A stretch of DNA of 64,000 nt, taken from NCBI GenBank assembly GCA_029258825.1, contig JAPDKA010000001.1:99548-163547 (forward strand), given 5' to 3'. Shown in pieces: positions 25,493 to 34,580 of this stretch (its first letter is position 1; each line of letters starts with the position of its first letter). A model generated the notes under the pieces. That model was not told where the DNA came from. It made no database searches and worked only from the letters and a program-made list of their open reading frames with translations. A program made the position numbers and the translations under genes. The DNA comes from an archaeon (GTDB taxonomy: Archaea > Nanobdellota > Nanobdellia > Pacearchaeales > JAPDKA01).

Positions 25493-25981
25493 TTAATTAA
25501 TTTTTTCTTCTAAATCACTTCTATCTTTTATAAATTTAATTTTTAAAATGTCTACTCTTTCCTCACATGAATCAAAATGAACAAATTCATTAATAGTTTC
25601 TAGATAAATACTGCCTAAGATATTGAATGCATAATACTTTATACTTTCCAATACTTTACCATCATTTTTGTATATTAAATATACAAATCGGTTTTCTTTA
25701 GATCTTTTTAGACTATCTATTTCAGAAAAAGGAATTGGAACTTTAACTCCATTTATACATGCTTTTATATGCTTATGAAGCTTTTTTCCTCTTATTACTA
25801 AGCTATCTATAATAGCTGTATGCTCTTTGTGATCTTTATAAGAATAATAAGTTACTTCTGCTACGTACTCTAACCCTACTTCTCTCTCTTTAGAACAACC
25901 AATAGGCCTAGAATATTTTGGTAGATAAGCCGAAAACAGGAAAAAAGGCACAACACAAAGCAAATTAAGTAATTTTTTCAT
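25493..25981 (-). CDS. Secreted hypothetical protein
   Basis: 162 residues from ATG 25981 (an upstream TTG at 25993 is less likely given promoter spacing). A signal peptide (KKLLNLLCVVPFFLFSAYL) is followed by a beta-rich domain with VAEVTYYSYKDHKEHTAIID and three or four Cys (GC, AC, SC). No family recognised. It shares a symmetrical divergent promoter and palindrome with the secreted protein at 26072, which suggests joint control. It interrupts the S7 to EF-1A gene order. Confidence 0.5.
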   Translation of the reverse strand: MKKLLNLLCVVPFFLFSAYLPKYSRPIGCSKEREVGLEYVAEVTYYSYKDHKEHTAIIDSLVIRGKKLHKHIKACINGVKVPIPFSEIDSLKRSKENRFVYLIYKNDGKVLESIKYYAFNILGSIYLETINEFVHFDSCEERVDILKIKFIKDRSDLEEKIN

Positions 25982-25999
25982 TGTTTGATTCAATTTACA

Positions 26000-26050
26000 A
26001 ATTTATTTAAAAGATACAAACTCTCCGAAGGAGAGAATATATTTAAAAAA
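26000..26050. promoter_or_regulatory. Symmetric divergent promoter with perfect palindrome
   Basis: A 15-bp perfect palindrome, CTCTCCGAAGGAGAG (26021-26035), sits midway between two TATA boxes. One on the minus strand (tttaaataaattt, about 26000-26013) lies about 27 bp before ATG 25981. One on the plus strand (atatatttaaaa, about 26037-26050) lies about 27 bp before ATG 26072. The palindrome occupies the BRE position of both, so one bound protein could control both genes. Confidence 0.65.
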
Positions 26051-26071
26051 AGATAAGAAATACGCATCAAC

Positions 26072-26956
26072 ATGAAAATGAAACAAATCTTATTATGGTT
26101 AATATCCCCACTAATTATTTATCCATATTGGACAACACCTAATTATGCATTTTATGATTTTCTAAAAAGTTGCAAAGAAAAAGATATAAGAAGTTGGTAT
26201 AAAGTACAAATACCAGTACATTATTACAATTTTCTGGATAACTTAGACATATTTCTAACGGAGAACGATAAAAAATTCATACTAAAAACAATGGAAGAGA
26301 CCGTCCAAAGTGAAGTAAAAGTACTAAACAGCGTTACAGATTTTTGTGGAATGGGACTATTAGAAGTAAAATTTGATAATGAAAAAACATACATATTATG
26401 TTATAAGGATGTAAATGGGTGGCATCTAAATTTTGAGGATGAAGGTGAGACTGTAATTAATTTTTATGTTTGGATGAAAGCAAATAAAATATTATATGAA
26501 GCGTATAAATATTATGAAACAAAGGGATACTGGCCTAATAGTATAGACAAAATAATCTATATGGAATGTGAAAAAATAGATATGGTTAAAAGTTTTGAAA
26601 ATAATAAAATAGAATACATTGAAACTGGTATAAATAACGAAAAATTTTGGGTAAAATGTTCAAAAATTAGAGATTTTCCTCACTACCAAGAAATAAAAAT
26701 AGATGCTAAAGAACCTTATACAGTAATAGTAACTTTATTTTCTAAAAACCCTAATCTTGAAGAAGATAAGAGATACCTAAAAGAGCAAGGATTTGAAGTA
26801 GAATATGTCACATTATATGATAGTGGAGGGGCTCCTTACAAGATTTTTATAGCAAATAAAGAATTACCTCAAAGATCTGCACTTAAAGTATGGAAAGAAC
26901 TTAAAAGAAATAACTTCGTTGTTATGTTTGCGCCTTCAGAAATGATTATTAAGTAG
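26072..26956 (+). CDS. Secreted hypothetical protein with Cys-containing repeats
   Basis: 294 residues. A short signal peptide (KMKQILLWLISPLIIYPYW) is followed by an alpha/beta chain, rich in Lys, Tyr and Glu, with several Cys (KSCKEK, DFCGMG, ILCYKD, MECEK, VKCSK). A C-terminal segment, EEDKRYLKEQGFEVEYVTLY, then GGAPYKIFIANKE, resembles SPOR-like or ferredoxin-like alpha/beta modules. No firm family. The mRNA is probably leaderless. It is co-regulated with the divergent secreted gene through the palindrome at 26021-26035. Confidence 0.5.
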   Translation: MKMKQILLWLISPLIIYPYWTTPNYAFYDFLKSCKEKDIRSWYKVQIPVHYYNFLDNLDIFLTENDKKFILKTMEETVQSEVKVLNSVTDFCGMGLLEVKFDNEKTYILCYKDVNGWHLNFEDEGETVINFYVWMKANKILYEAYKYYETKGYWPNSIDKIIYMECEKIDMVKSFENNKIEYIETGINNEKFWVKCSKIRDFPHYQEIKIDAKEPYTVIVTLFSKNPNLEEDKRYLKEQGFEVEYVTLYDSGGAPYKIFIANKELPQRSALKVWKELKRNNFVVMFAPSEMIIK

Positions 26957-26989
26957 ATTTTACTAGTTAACAGAAAATTAAGATAAATG

Positions 26990-27007
26990 CCGAAAACTTT
27001 ATAAAGC
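26990..27007 (+). promoter_or_regulatory. BRE/TATA of the EF-1A gene
   Basis: ccgaaaactttataaagc: BRE ccgaaaa next to TATA ctttataaa. The start codon is at 27092, so unlike many neighbours this mRNA has a leader of about 60-65 nt, AT-rich and without a clear Shine-Dalgarno motif. Confidence 0.6.
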
Positions 27008-27091
27008 AAAGTCGTTAAGGTTTACTGATTTTATTAAAGCATTTATTATGCTTTCATGCTAATTTAAATTAAATTTTTTATTAAGTTAAAA

Positions 27092-28378
27092 ATGGCTGGT
27101 GAAAAACCAAACTTAAATGTAGTGTTTGTCGGTCATGTAGATCATGGAAAGTCAACAACAGTAGGCAGATTACTATTCGAAGCTGGTGCTTTCAGTGAAC
27201 AAGAACTGAGGAAAATGCAGGAAATAGCAGAAAAGTTAGGTAAGAAGGGTTTTGAATTTGCATTCGTTATGGACAGATTAAAAGAAGAACGTGAACGTGG
27301 TCTAACAATCGACCTAGCTTACAAAAAGATCGTAACAAAGAAATACCAAATAACAATTATTGACGCACCAGGTCACAGGGACTTCGTTAAGAACATGATT
27401 ACTGGTGCAAGCCAGGCAGATGCCGCATTCCTTGTTGTGGCTGCACCAGAAGGAGTGATGGCACAAACACAAGAGCATGTGTTTTTGTGTAGAACTATGG
27501 GTGTAGGACAAATGGCAGTATTAATCAATAAAATGGACATGGTGAACTATGATCAGAAAAAGTTTGAAGAAGTAAAAGAACAAGTGTCTAAACTTTTGCA
27601 GTCTGCTGGATACAAGCTTGACAAAATTAACTTTATACCTATCTCAGCTTATAACGGTGACAACGTAGTAAAGAAAAGCGATAAGATGCCATGGTACAAT
27701 GGACCAACAGTACTAGAGCAGTTTGACTTGTTTGAAGAACCACCAAAACCAGTTGACATGCCATTAAGAATGCCTATCCAAGATGTTTACGCAATTACTG
27801 GTGTCGGTACAGTACCAGTAGGTAAGATATTAACAGGAAGAATGAAACCTGGTGACAAAGTAATAATATTGCCAGCAAGAACAGGAAAAGGAATTACTGG
27901 TGAAGTTAAGAGCATAGAAATGCACCACGAACAATTGCAAGAAGCAGTGGCTGGTGATAATGTTGGAGTAAACATAAGAGGTGTCGGCAAGCAAGACATT
28001 GAGCGTGGAGATGTTATTGCACATGTTGACAATCCACCAACAGTAGCTGAAGAATTTACAGCCCAAATAGCAGTAATAAATCATCCAACTGTAATAGCTG
28101 CAGGATATACACCTGTGTTCCACGTACACACAGCGCAAGTGCCTTGTAAGTTCGTTGAACTAGTGAAAAAGATTGATCCAAAAACAGGCCAGGTAGTGCA
28201 AGAAAATCCTGACTATTTGAAGAACGGTGATGTAGCAATAGTAAAGATAAAGCCATTGAAGCCTCTTGTAATAGAAGCACAAAACGTCAACCCACACATG
28301 TCAAGATTTGCAGTAAGAGACGCTGGCAGAACAGTTGCAGCAGGTGTATGCATTGAAGTAAAAGCAAAACAAATTTAA
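27092..28378 (+). CDS. tuf: Translation elongation factor 1-alpha
   Basis: 428 residues, archaeal EF-1A. G1 GHVDHGKST (14-22), a switch I region with [13 protein letters not shown]3 [13 protein letters not shown]4 NKMD, G5 SAYNGDN. Domains 2 and 3 follow, including the tRNA-binding [14 protein letters not shown] block. It delivers aminoacyl-tRNA to the ribosome. It lies downstream of rps12-rps7 but is separated by two accessory genes and has its own promoter. Codon use is strongly biased, as expected of a highly expressed gene. Confidence 0.98.
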   Translation: MAGEKPNLNVVFVGHVDHGKSTTVGRLLFEAGAFSEQELRKMQEIAEKLGKKGFEFAFVMDRLKEERERGLTIDLAYKKIVTKKYQITIIDAPGHRDFVKNMITGASQADAAFLVVAAPEGVMAQTQEHVFLCRTMGVGQMAVLINKMDMVNYDQKKFEEVKEQVSKLLQSAGYKLDKINFIPISAYNGDNVVKKSDKMPWYNGPTVLEQFDLFEEPPKPVDMPLRMPIQDVYAITGVGTVPVGKILTGRMKPGDKVIILPARTGKGITGEVKSIEMHHEQLQEAVAGDNVGVNIRGVGKQDIERGDVIAHVDNPPTVAEEFTAQIAVINHPTVIAAGYTPVFHVHTAQVPCKFVELVKKIDPKTGQVVQENPDYLKNGDVAIVKIKPLKPLVIEAQNVNPHMSRFAVRDAGRTVAAGVCIEVKAKQI

Positions 28379-28435
28379 TTTTTTATTTTATTTTGCTATT
28401 GTTTTTGTTTTGTTTTTTCTTTTTTATTTTTCAAA
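28379..28435 (+). terminator. T-rich terminator after EF-1A
   Basis: Immediately after the stop codon the plus strand carries several T5-T6 tracts in a region almost devoid of G and C, the usual form of archaeal intrinsic termination signals. No hairpin is needed or seen. Confidence 0.6.
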
Positions 28436-28475
28436 TATCCAAAAATTTTTATAGGAAAAAAGTTATTAAATAAAG

Positions 28476-29270
28476 ATGTCAAACCTTCTTATATCGACAC
28501 ATGTAAAAATAATACAGAACATTGATAATAAACAGATTATAGTTTGTGGTGATCTTCATGGCGACTATGAAAGTTTTAATAAAGTTATAAAAAAATTCAA
28601 AACAAAAAATAATATCTTAGTATTTCTAGGAGATTACGCAGATAGAGGAAAAAACGGAATAGAAATAATAACAGAACTACTTGAACTTATGAATAAACAC
28701 AAAAACATAATTCCTATACAAGGGAATCATGAAGGATTCTATTCTGATGGGCAACCATCTTTTTACCCTTGTGATCTAATTAATGAAGCAAATAGAAAGA
28801 CCGGAAGCTGGAAACAATTTTTTGAATCAGTTATGAGACAATTTATAAAAAAGTTATACATTGCGGCAATGATACCAGGTCAAATATTGCTTGTTCACGG
28901 AGGGATACATGAAAAAATAAAAAGTATAAAAGATTTAAAGAATAAAAAAATTGCAAGATATGTTTTATGGTCAGATCCAGACACAAAGGCATTTATAGGT
29001 AGACCATCATTTGACATCAATACAACAAAAGAAGTATGTAAAAACTTAGATATAAAACTAGTTATAAGAGGACATCAACCCCGCCTAGCAAAAGTTAAAC
29101 CATATTTCTGCCACGATAAACGTATTTTAACAATACATACATGCCAACTATATGGTAGGCCTCATGTACTGATAATCAAACAAAACACAAATAAAAAAAG
29201 GAACAAACAATTAAAAATAAATGTATGTTATCTTGATAATTTCAAAAAAGAAAAATTGATAACTATATAG
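28476..29270 (+). CDS. PPP-family metallophosphatase (Ser/Thr phosphatase-like)
   Basis: 264 residues with the full PPP motif series: VVCGDLHGDYESF (21-33), LGDYADRG, IQGNHEGFY, VHGGIHEKI, and VIRGHQPRL. These provide the His, Asp and Asn ligands of the two-metal centre. Candidate activities are protein Ser/Thr dephosphorylation or diadenosine tetraphosphate hydrolysis (ApaH-type members share the motifs). The Lys-rich C-terminus has no known domain. It sits between EF-1A and the convergent rps10 (2 bp apart), an unusual location. Confidence 0.88.
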   Translation: MSNLLISTHVKIIQNIDNKQIIVCGDLHGDYESFNKVIKKFKTKNNILVFLGDYADRGKNGIEIITELLELMNKHKNIIPIQGNHEGFYSDGQPSFYPCDLINEANRKTGSWKQFFESVMRQFIKKLYIAAMIPGQILLVHGGIHEKIKSIKDLKNKKIARYVLWSDPDTKAFIGRPSFDINTTKEVCKNLDIKLVIRGHQPRLAKVKPYFCHDKRILTIHTCQLYGRPHVLIIKQNTNKKRNKQLKINVCYLDNFKKEKLITI

Positions 29271-29272
29271 AA

Positions 29273-29581
29273 TCATTCAACCATCTCGATTTCAATGTTA
29301 ACTTCTCTTGGAATAGGCAAGCGGATTATGGCATGTAGTAATTTTTCATCCACTGGTAAATCAATTATACGTTTATGTATGCGCATCTCAAACCTGTCGT
29401 ATGTTTCTGTTCCATCGCCACAAGGGCTCTTGCGCGTTACAATTCTAAGTTTTTGTGTCGGCAAAGGAATTGGGCCTCTAATCACTGCACCATGTTTTTT
29501 TGCTAGGTCTGTTATAAGACCTACTAACTCATTCAACTTATTTATGTTAATGCTCTGCAACTTTATTCTTGCTTTTGGCAT
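29273..29581 (-). CDS. rps10: Ribosomal protein S10
   Basis: 102 residues, complete. ARIKLQSININKLNELVGLI, the PIPLPTQKLRIVTRKSPCGD signature and RMRIH-like EMRIHKRIIDLPV are those of archaeal/eukaryotic S10/S20. In most archaea it follows EF-1A on the same strand. Here it is on the opposite strand, facing the phosphatase. The 150 bp upstream (29582-29734) hold only A-rich repeats of aatcaa. Confidence 0.96.
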   Translation of the reverse strand: MPKARIKLQSININKLNELVGLITDLAKKHGAVIRGPIPLPTQKLRIVTRKSPCGDGTETYDRFEMRIHKRIIDLPVDEKLLHAIIRLPIPREVNIEIEMVE

Positions 29582-29734
29582 GGTATAACAAGTAAAATCA
29601 TGCCTTAAAAACCTTGCGGTTACGCTAAATCAATGCTAAATCAATCAAATAAAGAATCAATCAAAACAAAAACCAACAAAAATAGCAACAAAGAAGAAAT
29701 AACTCAAAAAGAAATTAAGAAATAAATAATAAAA

Positions 29735-30271
29735 TTATTTTTTCAATTCAACATTAATTGTAGTACTGCAGGGCAATTTAGATTTTACGCTTTGTAATAT
29801 TTTTCTTACAGTATCGACATATTGTTTGTTTGTTGCTATTAAGAAAATACTTTTGCCTGCCTTAACACGGGCAGCGTTTCCTACTGGAGTACCAAAGCTT
29901 AACTGCATACCTGTCTGCAATCTGTCTGCTCCAGCACCAGTAAGCATTTTGTTTTCCCTTAACACGTGATGAGGGTAAACAACGATAGAAAAGTAATAAT
30001 TAGCCTTTCCAACCTTTTTGTCAAGTTCTCTGTTAATCTGCCTTCTTGCAGCTTCAATAGCATTATCACGAATGTTAACATTTTCCTTGCTTACAAGAGT
30101 TATAGCAACATCGAATGCGTTAGATTGATATTTCCTAGCATCACCCATCACAAACTTCTGTATTCGCAACGGTGGTATTGTCTTAATATAACTTTTGCTT
30201 TTCACTTTACTCTTTCTTGTGTAGGCTCTTTTTTCATGTTTGCTCCATGCTGATGCTTTTTTTATTGTCAT
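29735..30271 (-). CDS. rpl10e: Ribosomal protein L10e (uL16)
   Basis: 178 residues from ATG 30271 (an upstream TTG adds three residues). The uL16 fold is recognised by RIQKFVMGD, EARRQINRELDKKVGKANYY, VVYPHHVLRENKMLTGAGAD and RLQTGMQLSFGTPVGNAARV, the loop that inserts at the peptidyl-transferase centre. Binds 5S/23S rRNA. Cotranscribed with L35Ae upstream, 26 bp away. Confidence 0.96.
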   Translation of the reverse strand: MTIKKASAWSKHEKRAYTRKSKVKSKSYIKTIPPLRIQKFVMGDARKYQSNAFDVAITLVSKENVNIRDNAIEAARRQINRELDKKVGKANYYFSIVVYPHHVLRENKMLTGAGADRLQTGMQLSFGTPVGNAARVKAGKSIFLIATNKQYVDTVRKILQSVKSKLPCSTTINVELKK

Positions 30272-30297
30272 TTTAACCAAACGTTAATTTTAGTTAC

Positions 30298-30576
30298 TTA
30301 TTCAACAATACTAACGCGTGTAGCAATAGCTTGTCCTGGCAAACCTTTCTCAAATAATGCTCTGACGCAACCTTTGTTTCCATGCAATGCTGTTATCTTT
30401 CCTTTTATTGTTTTCTGTTTTTTACCTTTTGTTTGCCATATTACTGTTTTCCCTATAAACTTCTCTGCATCTTTCTTTGACGCAACACCTTCTATGACTA
30501 AAATATACTGTCTAGGCGTGTATGTATGCTTGCCGCGACGAAAATTAGCAATGATTGCTTTAGCTATCTCTTTCAT
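30298..30576 (-). CDS. rpl35ae: Ribosomal protein L35Ae
   Basis: 92 residues from ATG 30576, chosen because a TATA box (gtttaaaaat on the minus strand, about 30598-30607) lies about 26 bp upstream. A GTG seven codons earlier would fall inside the promoter. NFRRGKHTYTPRQYILVIEG and IGKTVIWQTKGKKQKTIKGK, then ALHGNKGCVRALFEKGLPGQ, are diagnostic of L35Ae. Confidence 0.95.
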   Translation of the reverse strand: MKEIAKAIIANFRRGKHTYTPRQYILVIEGVASKKDAEKFIGKTVIWQTKGKKQKTIKGKITALHGNKGCVRALFEKGLPGQAIATRVSIVE

Positions 30577-30644
30577 GCTAAAATTCAAAAGAAGCACATT
30601 TTTAAACGTTTCTGTTTCAAAAATAACCAGACGATAAGCAATAA

Positions 30645-32360
30645 TTACAGACTCGTAAGTTTCACCAACTCGCTAAGATTAAGTTCAAAAAGCGAAACAG
30701 GAACATTAAGTTTGAAATTGTTCAACACAGCAGGATGCACTTCACCAATAAAACCGACTTTCTTTGCCGGGCTAGTGTTACTGCCTGCGCTAACAATTAT
30801 GCTGCCCGTTCTACCTTCAATAAAGCTGTCATGATCGATACGTTCAAGTTTAAAATTAAGGTTTAACTCGCGCATTAAGTATTGCAACACCTGCTTAGCA
30901 TTAGTAAAGGTTATATTGGCATGAGACAACACAACACACAATCTTAATTGTTCTTCTACTTTTTGTTTTGAATTTTTTTCAATTTGATTTTGGCGTTGCT
31001 GATTTTCTTTAGGATTAACAACATAGCCGATTTCGAAAATATTTTGAGGATATTCAGCATTTTTACTTTTTTCAAGAACGCTTAATAAGCAAGGATAAAG
31101 ATTATTGCGCAGGCAAGCGTAATTAAGAGAAACAGGGTTAGCAACAGCGATCGGTTTTTCTTTTAGCCTTACAGCTTTAGTTAGTTTTTGCTTATCTGTT
31201 AAAATAAATGTTGCAACTTCCTGAAATTGCAAACCAACAAGTAGCTCTCTTATTTTTGCTTTTAACTTATCTAGTTTGGCTTCAGTTGATTCGTCAATGC
31301 TTAGATCAATCAATTCAAAATCTGGCATTGTTGGTATTATATTGTTGTAACCATAAGCTATAAGCAAATCTTCAATGATATCTCGCGCATTCATAATGTC
31401 TTGCCTATAATTAGGATAACTAAACACAAAACAATTTTTTTGCGTTTTAACATCAAAACCACATTTGTTTGCCAGTTGCTTGATTTGTTTAAAGTTAAAT
31501 CTAAATGCTTCTAGCTTTTTCTTGCTTACTTTAATTGTTTGCTTTTCAAACTTGAGCATAGTCGTTTTATTAGGATATTTAATTTTAACTGTATAAAGCT
31601 TTGCATTTCTGTCTGCCAAAGCTAAAGCAACAGACAACGCTACTGGCAGGACAAAACGTTCACTGAAGCCTGTCACTTCAACAAAAAGGTTTTTTGTTTG
31701 CTCTGTAACCTTACCCGTATAAGCTGAGTTAATGATTGGAGGCATACTTAATACATTATTAGCATTATCGATAAGAATAGGGTACTCTAAAAAACCTTCT
31801 AACAAATGTCCGTATTGCTTACCTTTCTCATGCCTTGACAATATTTGTTTAAGGCTTAATTCTTTATCAAAGTCAAGAGGCACAAACTTAAACTCGGGCG
31901 GCTTAGTTGTATATGTAATCGGCCAAACAATTTTATCAAAATCGTAAATACCTAAAGAAGCTTGTTCTCTTTTTCTGCCAAAATTCTCGCACAGTTTTTC
32001 CTGCAACTGTATAAGCTGTCTAAGTAAAGCATCGTTAATGTTAACATTTTTAGCAATAAAACAAGTAATGCATGGCCTTACGCTAAGAACTTTCTTATCA
32101 ACTTTAAGCAAAAACTGTGATGGTTGTAGCTTATATTGCTTTAATTTGCCGAACACTTTACTATTTATTTCTCTAGCAAGACCTTCAACGCACCATAACT
32201 CTGGACGGTTAACATCTTTAATATCAACCTTTAACACATCACCATCTACCGATTTTATTTCTGCTTTTGCATAACTAAGGTAATCGCTAAGCATAGCTAA
32301 ATCTAACTTTTTTCCTAAAAGTTGCTCCATATCAGCTTTGCTTATTTCGATTGTTGGCAT
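30645..32360 (-). CDS. pheT: Phenylalanyl-tRNA synthetase beta subunit
   Basis: 571 residues, archaeal-type beta chain. B1/B3-B4 editing region with VDIKDVNRPELWCVEGLARE and FLEYPILIDNANNVLSMPPI; B5 domain with FVFSYPNYRQDIMNARDIIE, then DLLIAYGYNNI; catalytic-like core with NPVSLNYACLRNNLYPCLLS, then FEIGYVV and VGFIGEVHP. Pairs with PheS as (alpha-beta)2. The ATG is 21 bp downstream of the pheS stop, so the two form an operon. Confidence 0.96.
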   Translation of the reverse strand: MPTIEISKADMEQLLGKKLDLAMLSDYLSYAKAEIKSVDGDVLKVDIKDVNRPELWCVEGLAREINSKVFGKLKQYKLQPSQFLLKVDKKVLSVRPCITCFIAKNVNINDALLRQLIQLQEKLCENFGRKREQASLGIYDFDKIVWPITYTTKPPEFKFVPLDFDKELSLKQILSRHEKGKQYGHLLEGFLEYPILIDNANNVLSMPPIINSAYTGKVTEQTKNLFVEVTGFSERFVLPVALSVALALADRNAKLYTVKIKYPNKTTMLKFEKQTIKVSKKKLEAFRFNFKQIKQLANKCGFDVKTQKNCFVFSYPNYRQDIMNARDIIEDLLIAYGYNNIIPTMPDFELIDLSIDESTEAKLDKLKAKIRELLVGLQFQEVATFILTDKQKLTKAVRLKEKPIAVANPVSLNYACLRNNLYPCLLSVLEKSKNAEYPQNIFEIGYVVNPKENQQRQNQIEKNSKQKVEEQLRLCVVLSHANITFTNAKQVLQYLMRELNLNFKLERIDHDSFIEGRTGSIIVSAGSNTSPAKKVGFIGEVHPAVLNNFKLNVPVSLFELNLSELVKLTSL

Positions 32361-32381
32361 TTTAGTTTTATTTAGCTATGA

Positions 32382-33965
32382 TTATTTTAATGTTTGTTTT
32401 CGTAAAAATTCAAGCTGATTGCTAAACAATAAGCGTATATCATTTAAGCCGTATTTTATCATTGCAAGTCTATCAATACCTAAACCCCAAGCAAGTACTG
32501 TAATGTTTTCATCATAACTAGAGCCAAGCAATGGTTTAACAACTTCTTCTCTAAAAATGCCTGCGCCACCTATTTCAAGCCAATTCTGCTGAAATTTTAC
32601 ATCAATTTCAACGCTAGGCTCAGTAAAAGGATAGTAATCTGGCAAAAATCTTATATGTTTTGCTTTTGTAATACTCAATGTTAATTGTTTCAACACACCA
32701 AGCAAATGGTTAAAGTTAAGGTTAATACCAATAATGATCCCTTCAAGTTGGTTAAACTCGCTTAAATGCGTTGAATCAACAACATCTGGCCTAAAGCATC
32801 TTGCAAGTGCATAGTATTTAGCAATTACAACTGGATCAGAGCTTTTCACTTTTATTGTTTTTAGCTTTTCACGCAACTTATACAAGGTGTATGCACTAAC
32901 TACTGTTGTCTGGGGCCTCAATATAGCTTGTTTTGCTTTTTCTTCACTCCAAGTATACTTCCATGATTGCTCATGCGTTTGCTTTACTGCTTTAACCAGT
33001 TGTTTCGGCATTTCAAGTTTTGAAGCCACATTAACGCTGTATGTGTCTGACCACTCTCTAGCAGAATGAAACTGCGGTTGAAATAAGGCATCAAAATTCC
33101 AGAACTCATTAACAATTAAAGGTCCATACATTTTTTTGAAACCTAATTGCTTTAGCATAGTTTCAACTTCAGCAAGAAAATGCAAGTAATAATGAGGTTT
33201 ACCTCCTTGTATTGATGGTACACTACTTGTTATATCATAATAGCGGAATTTTTGGCCACGCCACGATTTTGATTTGAGCATCTCAGGAGTGAGCCTTTCT
33301 ATAAGTTTGACTTTTTCTTTTTCAAGCAATGGCAAGATAGCTTTGCCTTTTTCTGTTAATTCATAATTATATATGCTCTGTTTTTCTACCTCAATAATTC
33401 CTGGCCGCTTTACAAGTTGTTCATAGCAGTATTTTTGTTCATCAGTTAACGCGTTAATATCAAGGGGCAATTGCTCAAGAAATTTTTCTTCTAGCAATTT
33501 TTTTGATGCTTGCTTAACAAGTTTTATAACATTTTTATCAATTTCGATTATACCATATTTTTTTAGCACACCTATTGCTGCTGTTAGCTCTTGCTGTGTT
33601 AAAAATGATTTTGCTTCCTCAAATGTTATAGACTTATCACTAGATTTATACAAAGCGTTAAGCAATTGTCTTTCTGGTAATCCTTTTTCTCTATACACCA
33701 GTCCGTTTTTGCCTAGAACAACTTTCTTTGTTTCACTTACATGCAATTTTATAAGACCTTTGTTCGATAGAAACATTAACGCGCGCAGTACTGCTTCCTT
33801 ATTAAGCTTGGTCTTTTCGATGAGTTGTTCTAAATTACAAGAACTGAGTAAAGGTAAAACAGCACGCTCTTCTTCTGTTAAACTTAACAAAATATCTTGC
33901 AACTCATTAAGCTTATTATGCTTAGATTTACCATTGTGCTTATGCTTAGCTGCTTGGTTTGACAT
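32382..33965 (-). CDS. pheS: Phenylalanyl-tRNA synthetase alpha subunit
   Basis: 527 residues from ATG 33965. The open frame continues upstream through tRNA-Trp, but those codons are not part of the protein. N-terminal winged-helix DNA-binding-like repeats (about 30-190) precede the class II core: motif 1 near YLHFLAEVETMLKQLGFKKM, motif 2 ARCFRPDVVDSTHLSEFNQL, motif 3 LGIDRLAMIKYG, and the phenylalanine pocket GGAGIFREEVVKP. Transcribed together with pheT and immediately after tRNA-Trp. Confidence 0.96.
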   Translation of the reverse strand: MSNQAAKHKHNGKSKHNKLNELQDILLSLTEEERAVLPLLSSCNLEQLIEKTKLNKEAVLRALMFLSNKGLIKLHVSETKKVVLGKNGLVYREKGLPERQLLNALYKSSDKSITFEEAKSFLTQQELTAAIGVLKKYGIIEIDKNVIKLVKQASKKLLEEKFLEQLPLDINALTDEQKYCYEQLVKRPGIIEVEKQSIYNYELTEKGKAILPLLEKEKVKLIERLTPEMLKSKSWRGQKFRYYDITSSVPSIQGGKPHYYLHFLAEVETMLKQLGFKKMYGPLIVNEFWNFDALFQPQFHSAREWSDTYSVNVASKLEMPKQLVKAVKQTHEQSWKYTWSEEKAKQAILRPQTTVVSAYTLYKLREKLKTIKVKSSDPVVIAKYYALARCFRPDVVDSTHLSEFNQLEGIIIGINLNFNHLLGVLKQLTLSITKAKHIRFLPDYYPFTEPSVEIDVKFQQNWLEIGGAGIFREEVVKPLLGSSYDENITVLAWGLGIDRLAMIKYGLNDIRLLFSNQLEFLRKQTLK

Positions 33966-34010
33966 GTTAAAATCAGCAAAACCAGATTTAAAAATATAGC
34001 GGCAAAAGCA

Positions 34011-34081
34011 TGGGGCCAGAGGGATTCGAACCCCCGTCTGCCGGTCTGGAGCCGGCCGTTCTGCCATTGAACTATGGCCCC
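34011..34081 (-). tRNA. tRNA-Trp (CCA)
   Basis: Read on the minus strand: acceptor GGGGCCA pairs with TGGCCCC, anticodon stem GCCGG/CCGGC with loop CTCCAGA (anticodon CCA), T arm GGGGG-TTCGAAT-CCCTC, discriminator A, no encoded CCA tail. No intron is present, unlike many archaeal tRNA-Trp genes. It lies 45 bp upstream of pheS on the same strand. Confidence 0.93.
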
Positions 34082-34193
34082 AACACCAAATCAAAATCTA
34101 GAATGATATTTAAACCTTGCTACTTGAATTCCAAACATTTAAATATGTGGAATCATAATCTAAACTAACAAAGTAAAAGCAACACAAATTAGA

Positions 34194-34574
34194 ATGGCAA
34201 AAAAAAGAGGTAGTAAAAAGAAAAAGCAAGATATAGAAAAGTTATTTTTAGAAAATTTGTTGTTGCTTGAAAAAACTCTTGCTGAGTTAGTAACTTCATT
34301 CAAAAAACTTGAAGCAAAACTTACAAAACTTTTGAATGTATTTGAAAAAGCTGCTGAAGCTATTTCTGAAGCTGGAGAAGAGAAAAAGGTAAAAGAAACA
34401 ATTACTGAAAAAAAGAAAGAAGAAAAAGTAACAAAAACAACAAAACCGACAAAAGCAGCAAGCGATGAACTTGCATCAAAGTTAGAATTGCTCATTGAGC
34501 AAAATAAAGCAATAGCAGAAGGATTAATGTTACTTGAAAAATTCATAAAAGAAAAGCTAGAAGAAAAAGAGTAA
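34194..34574 (+). CDS. Lys/Glu-rich coiled-coil hypothetical protein
   Basis: 126 residues. Basic N-terminus (KKRGSKKKKQ), heptad-rich helix (LEKTLAELVTSFKKLEAKLT, about 22-60), a disordered Lys/Glu/Thr linker and a second helix (LASKLELLIEQNKAIAEGLM). No signal or membrane segment. It is followed after 6 bp by the next gene, so the two probably form an operon and may interact. Family unknown. Confidence 0.5.
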   Translation: MAKKRGSKKKKQDIEKLFLENLLLLEKTLAELVTSFKKLEAKLTKLLNVFEKAAEAISEAGEEKKVKETITEKKKEEKVTKTTKPTKAASDELASKLELLIEQNKAIAEGLMLLEKFIKEKLEEKE

Positions 34575-34580
34575 TTAAGT

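Noticed and set aside
33966..34094. 43-codon upstream extension of pheS
   Set aside because: It translates the tRNA-Trp gene. PheS starts at ATG 33965.
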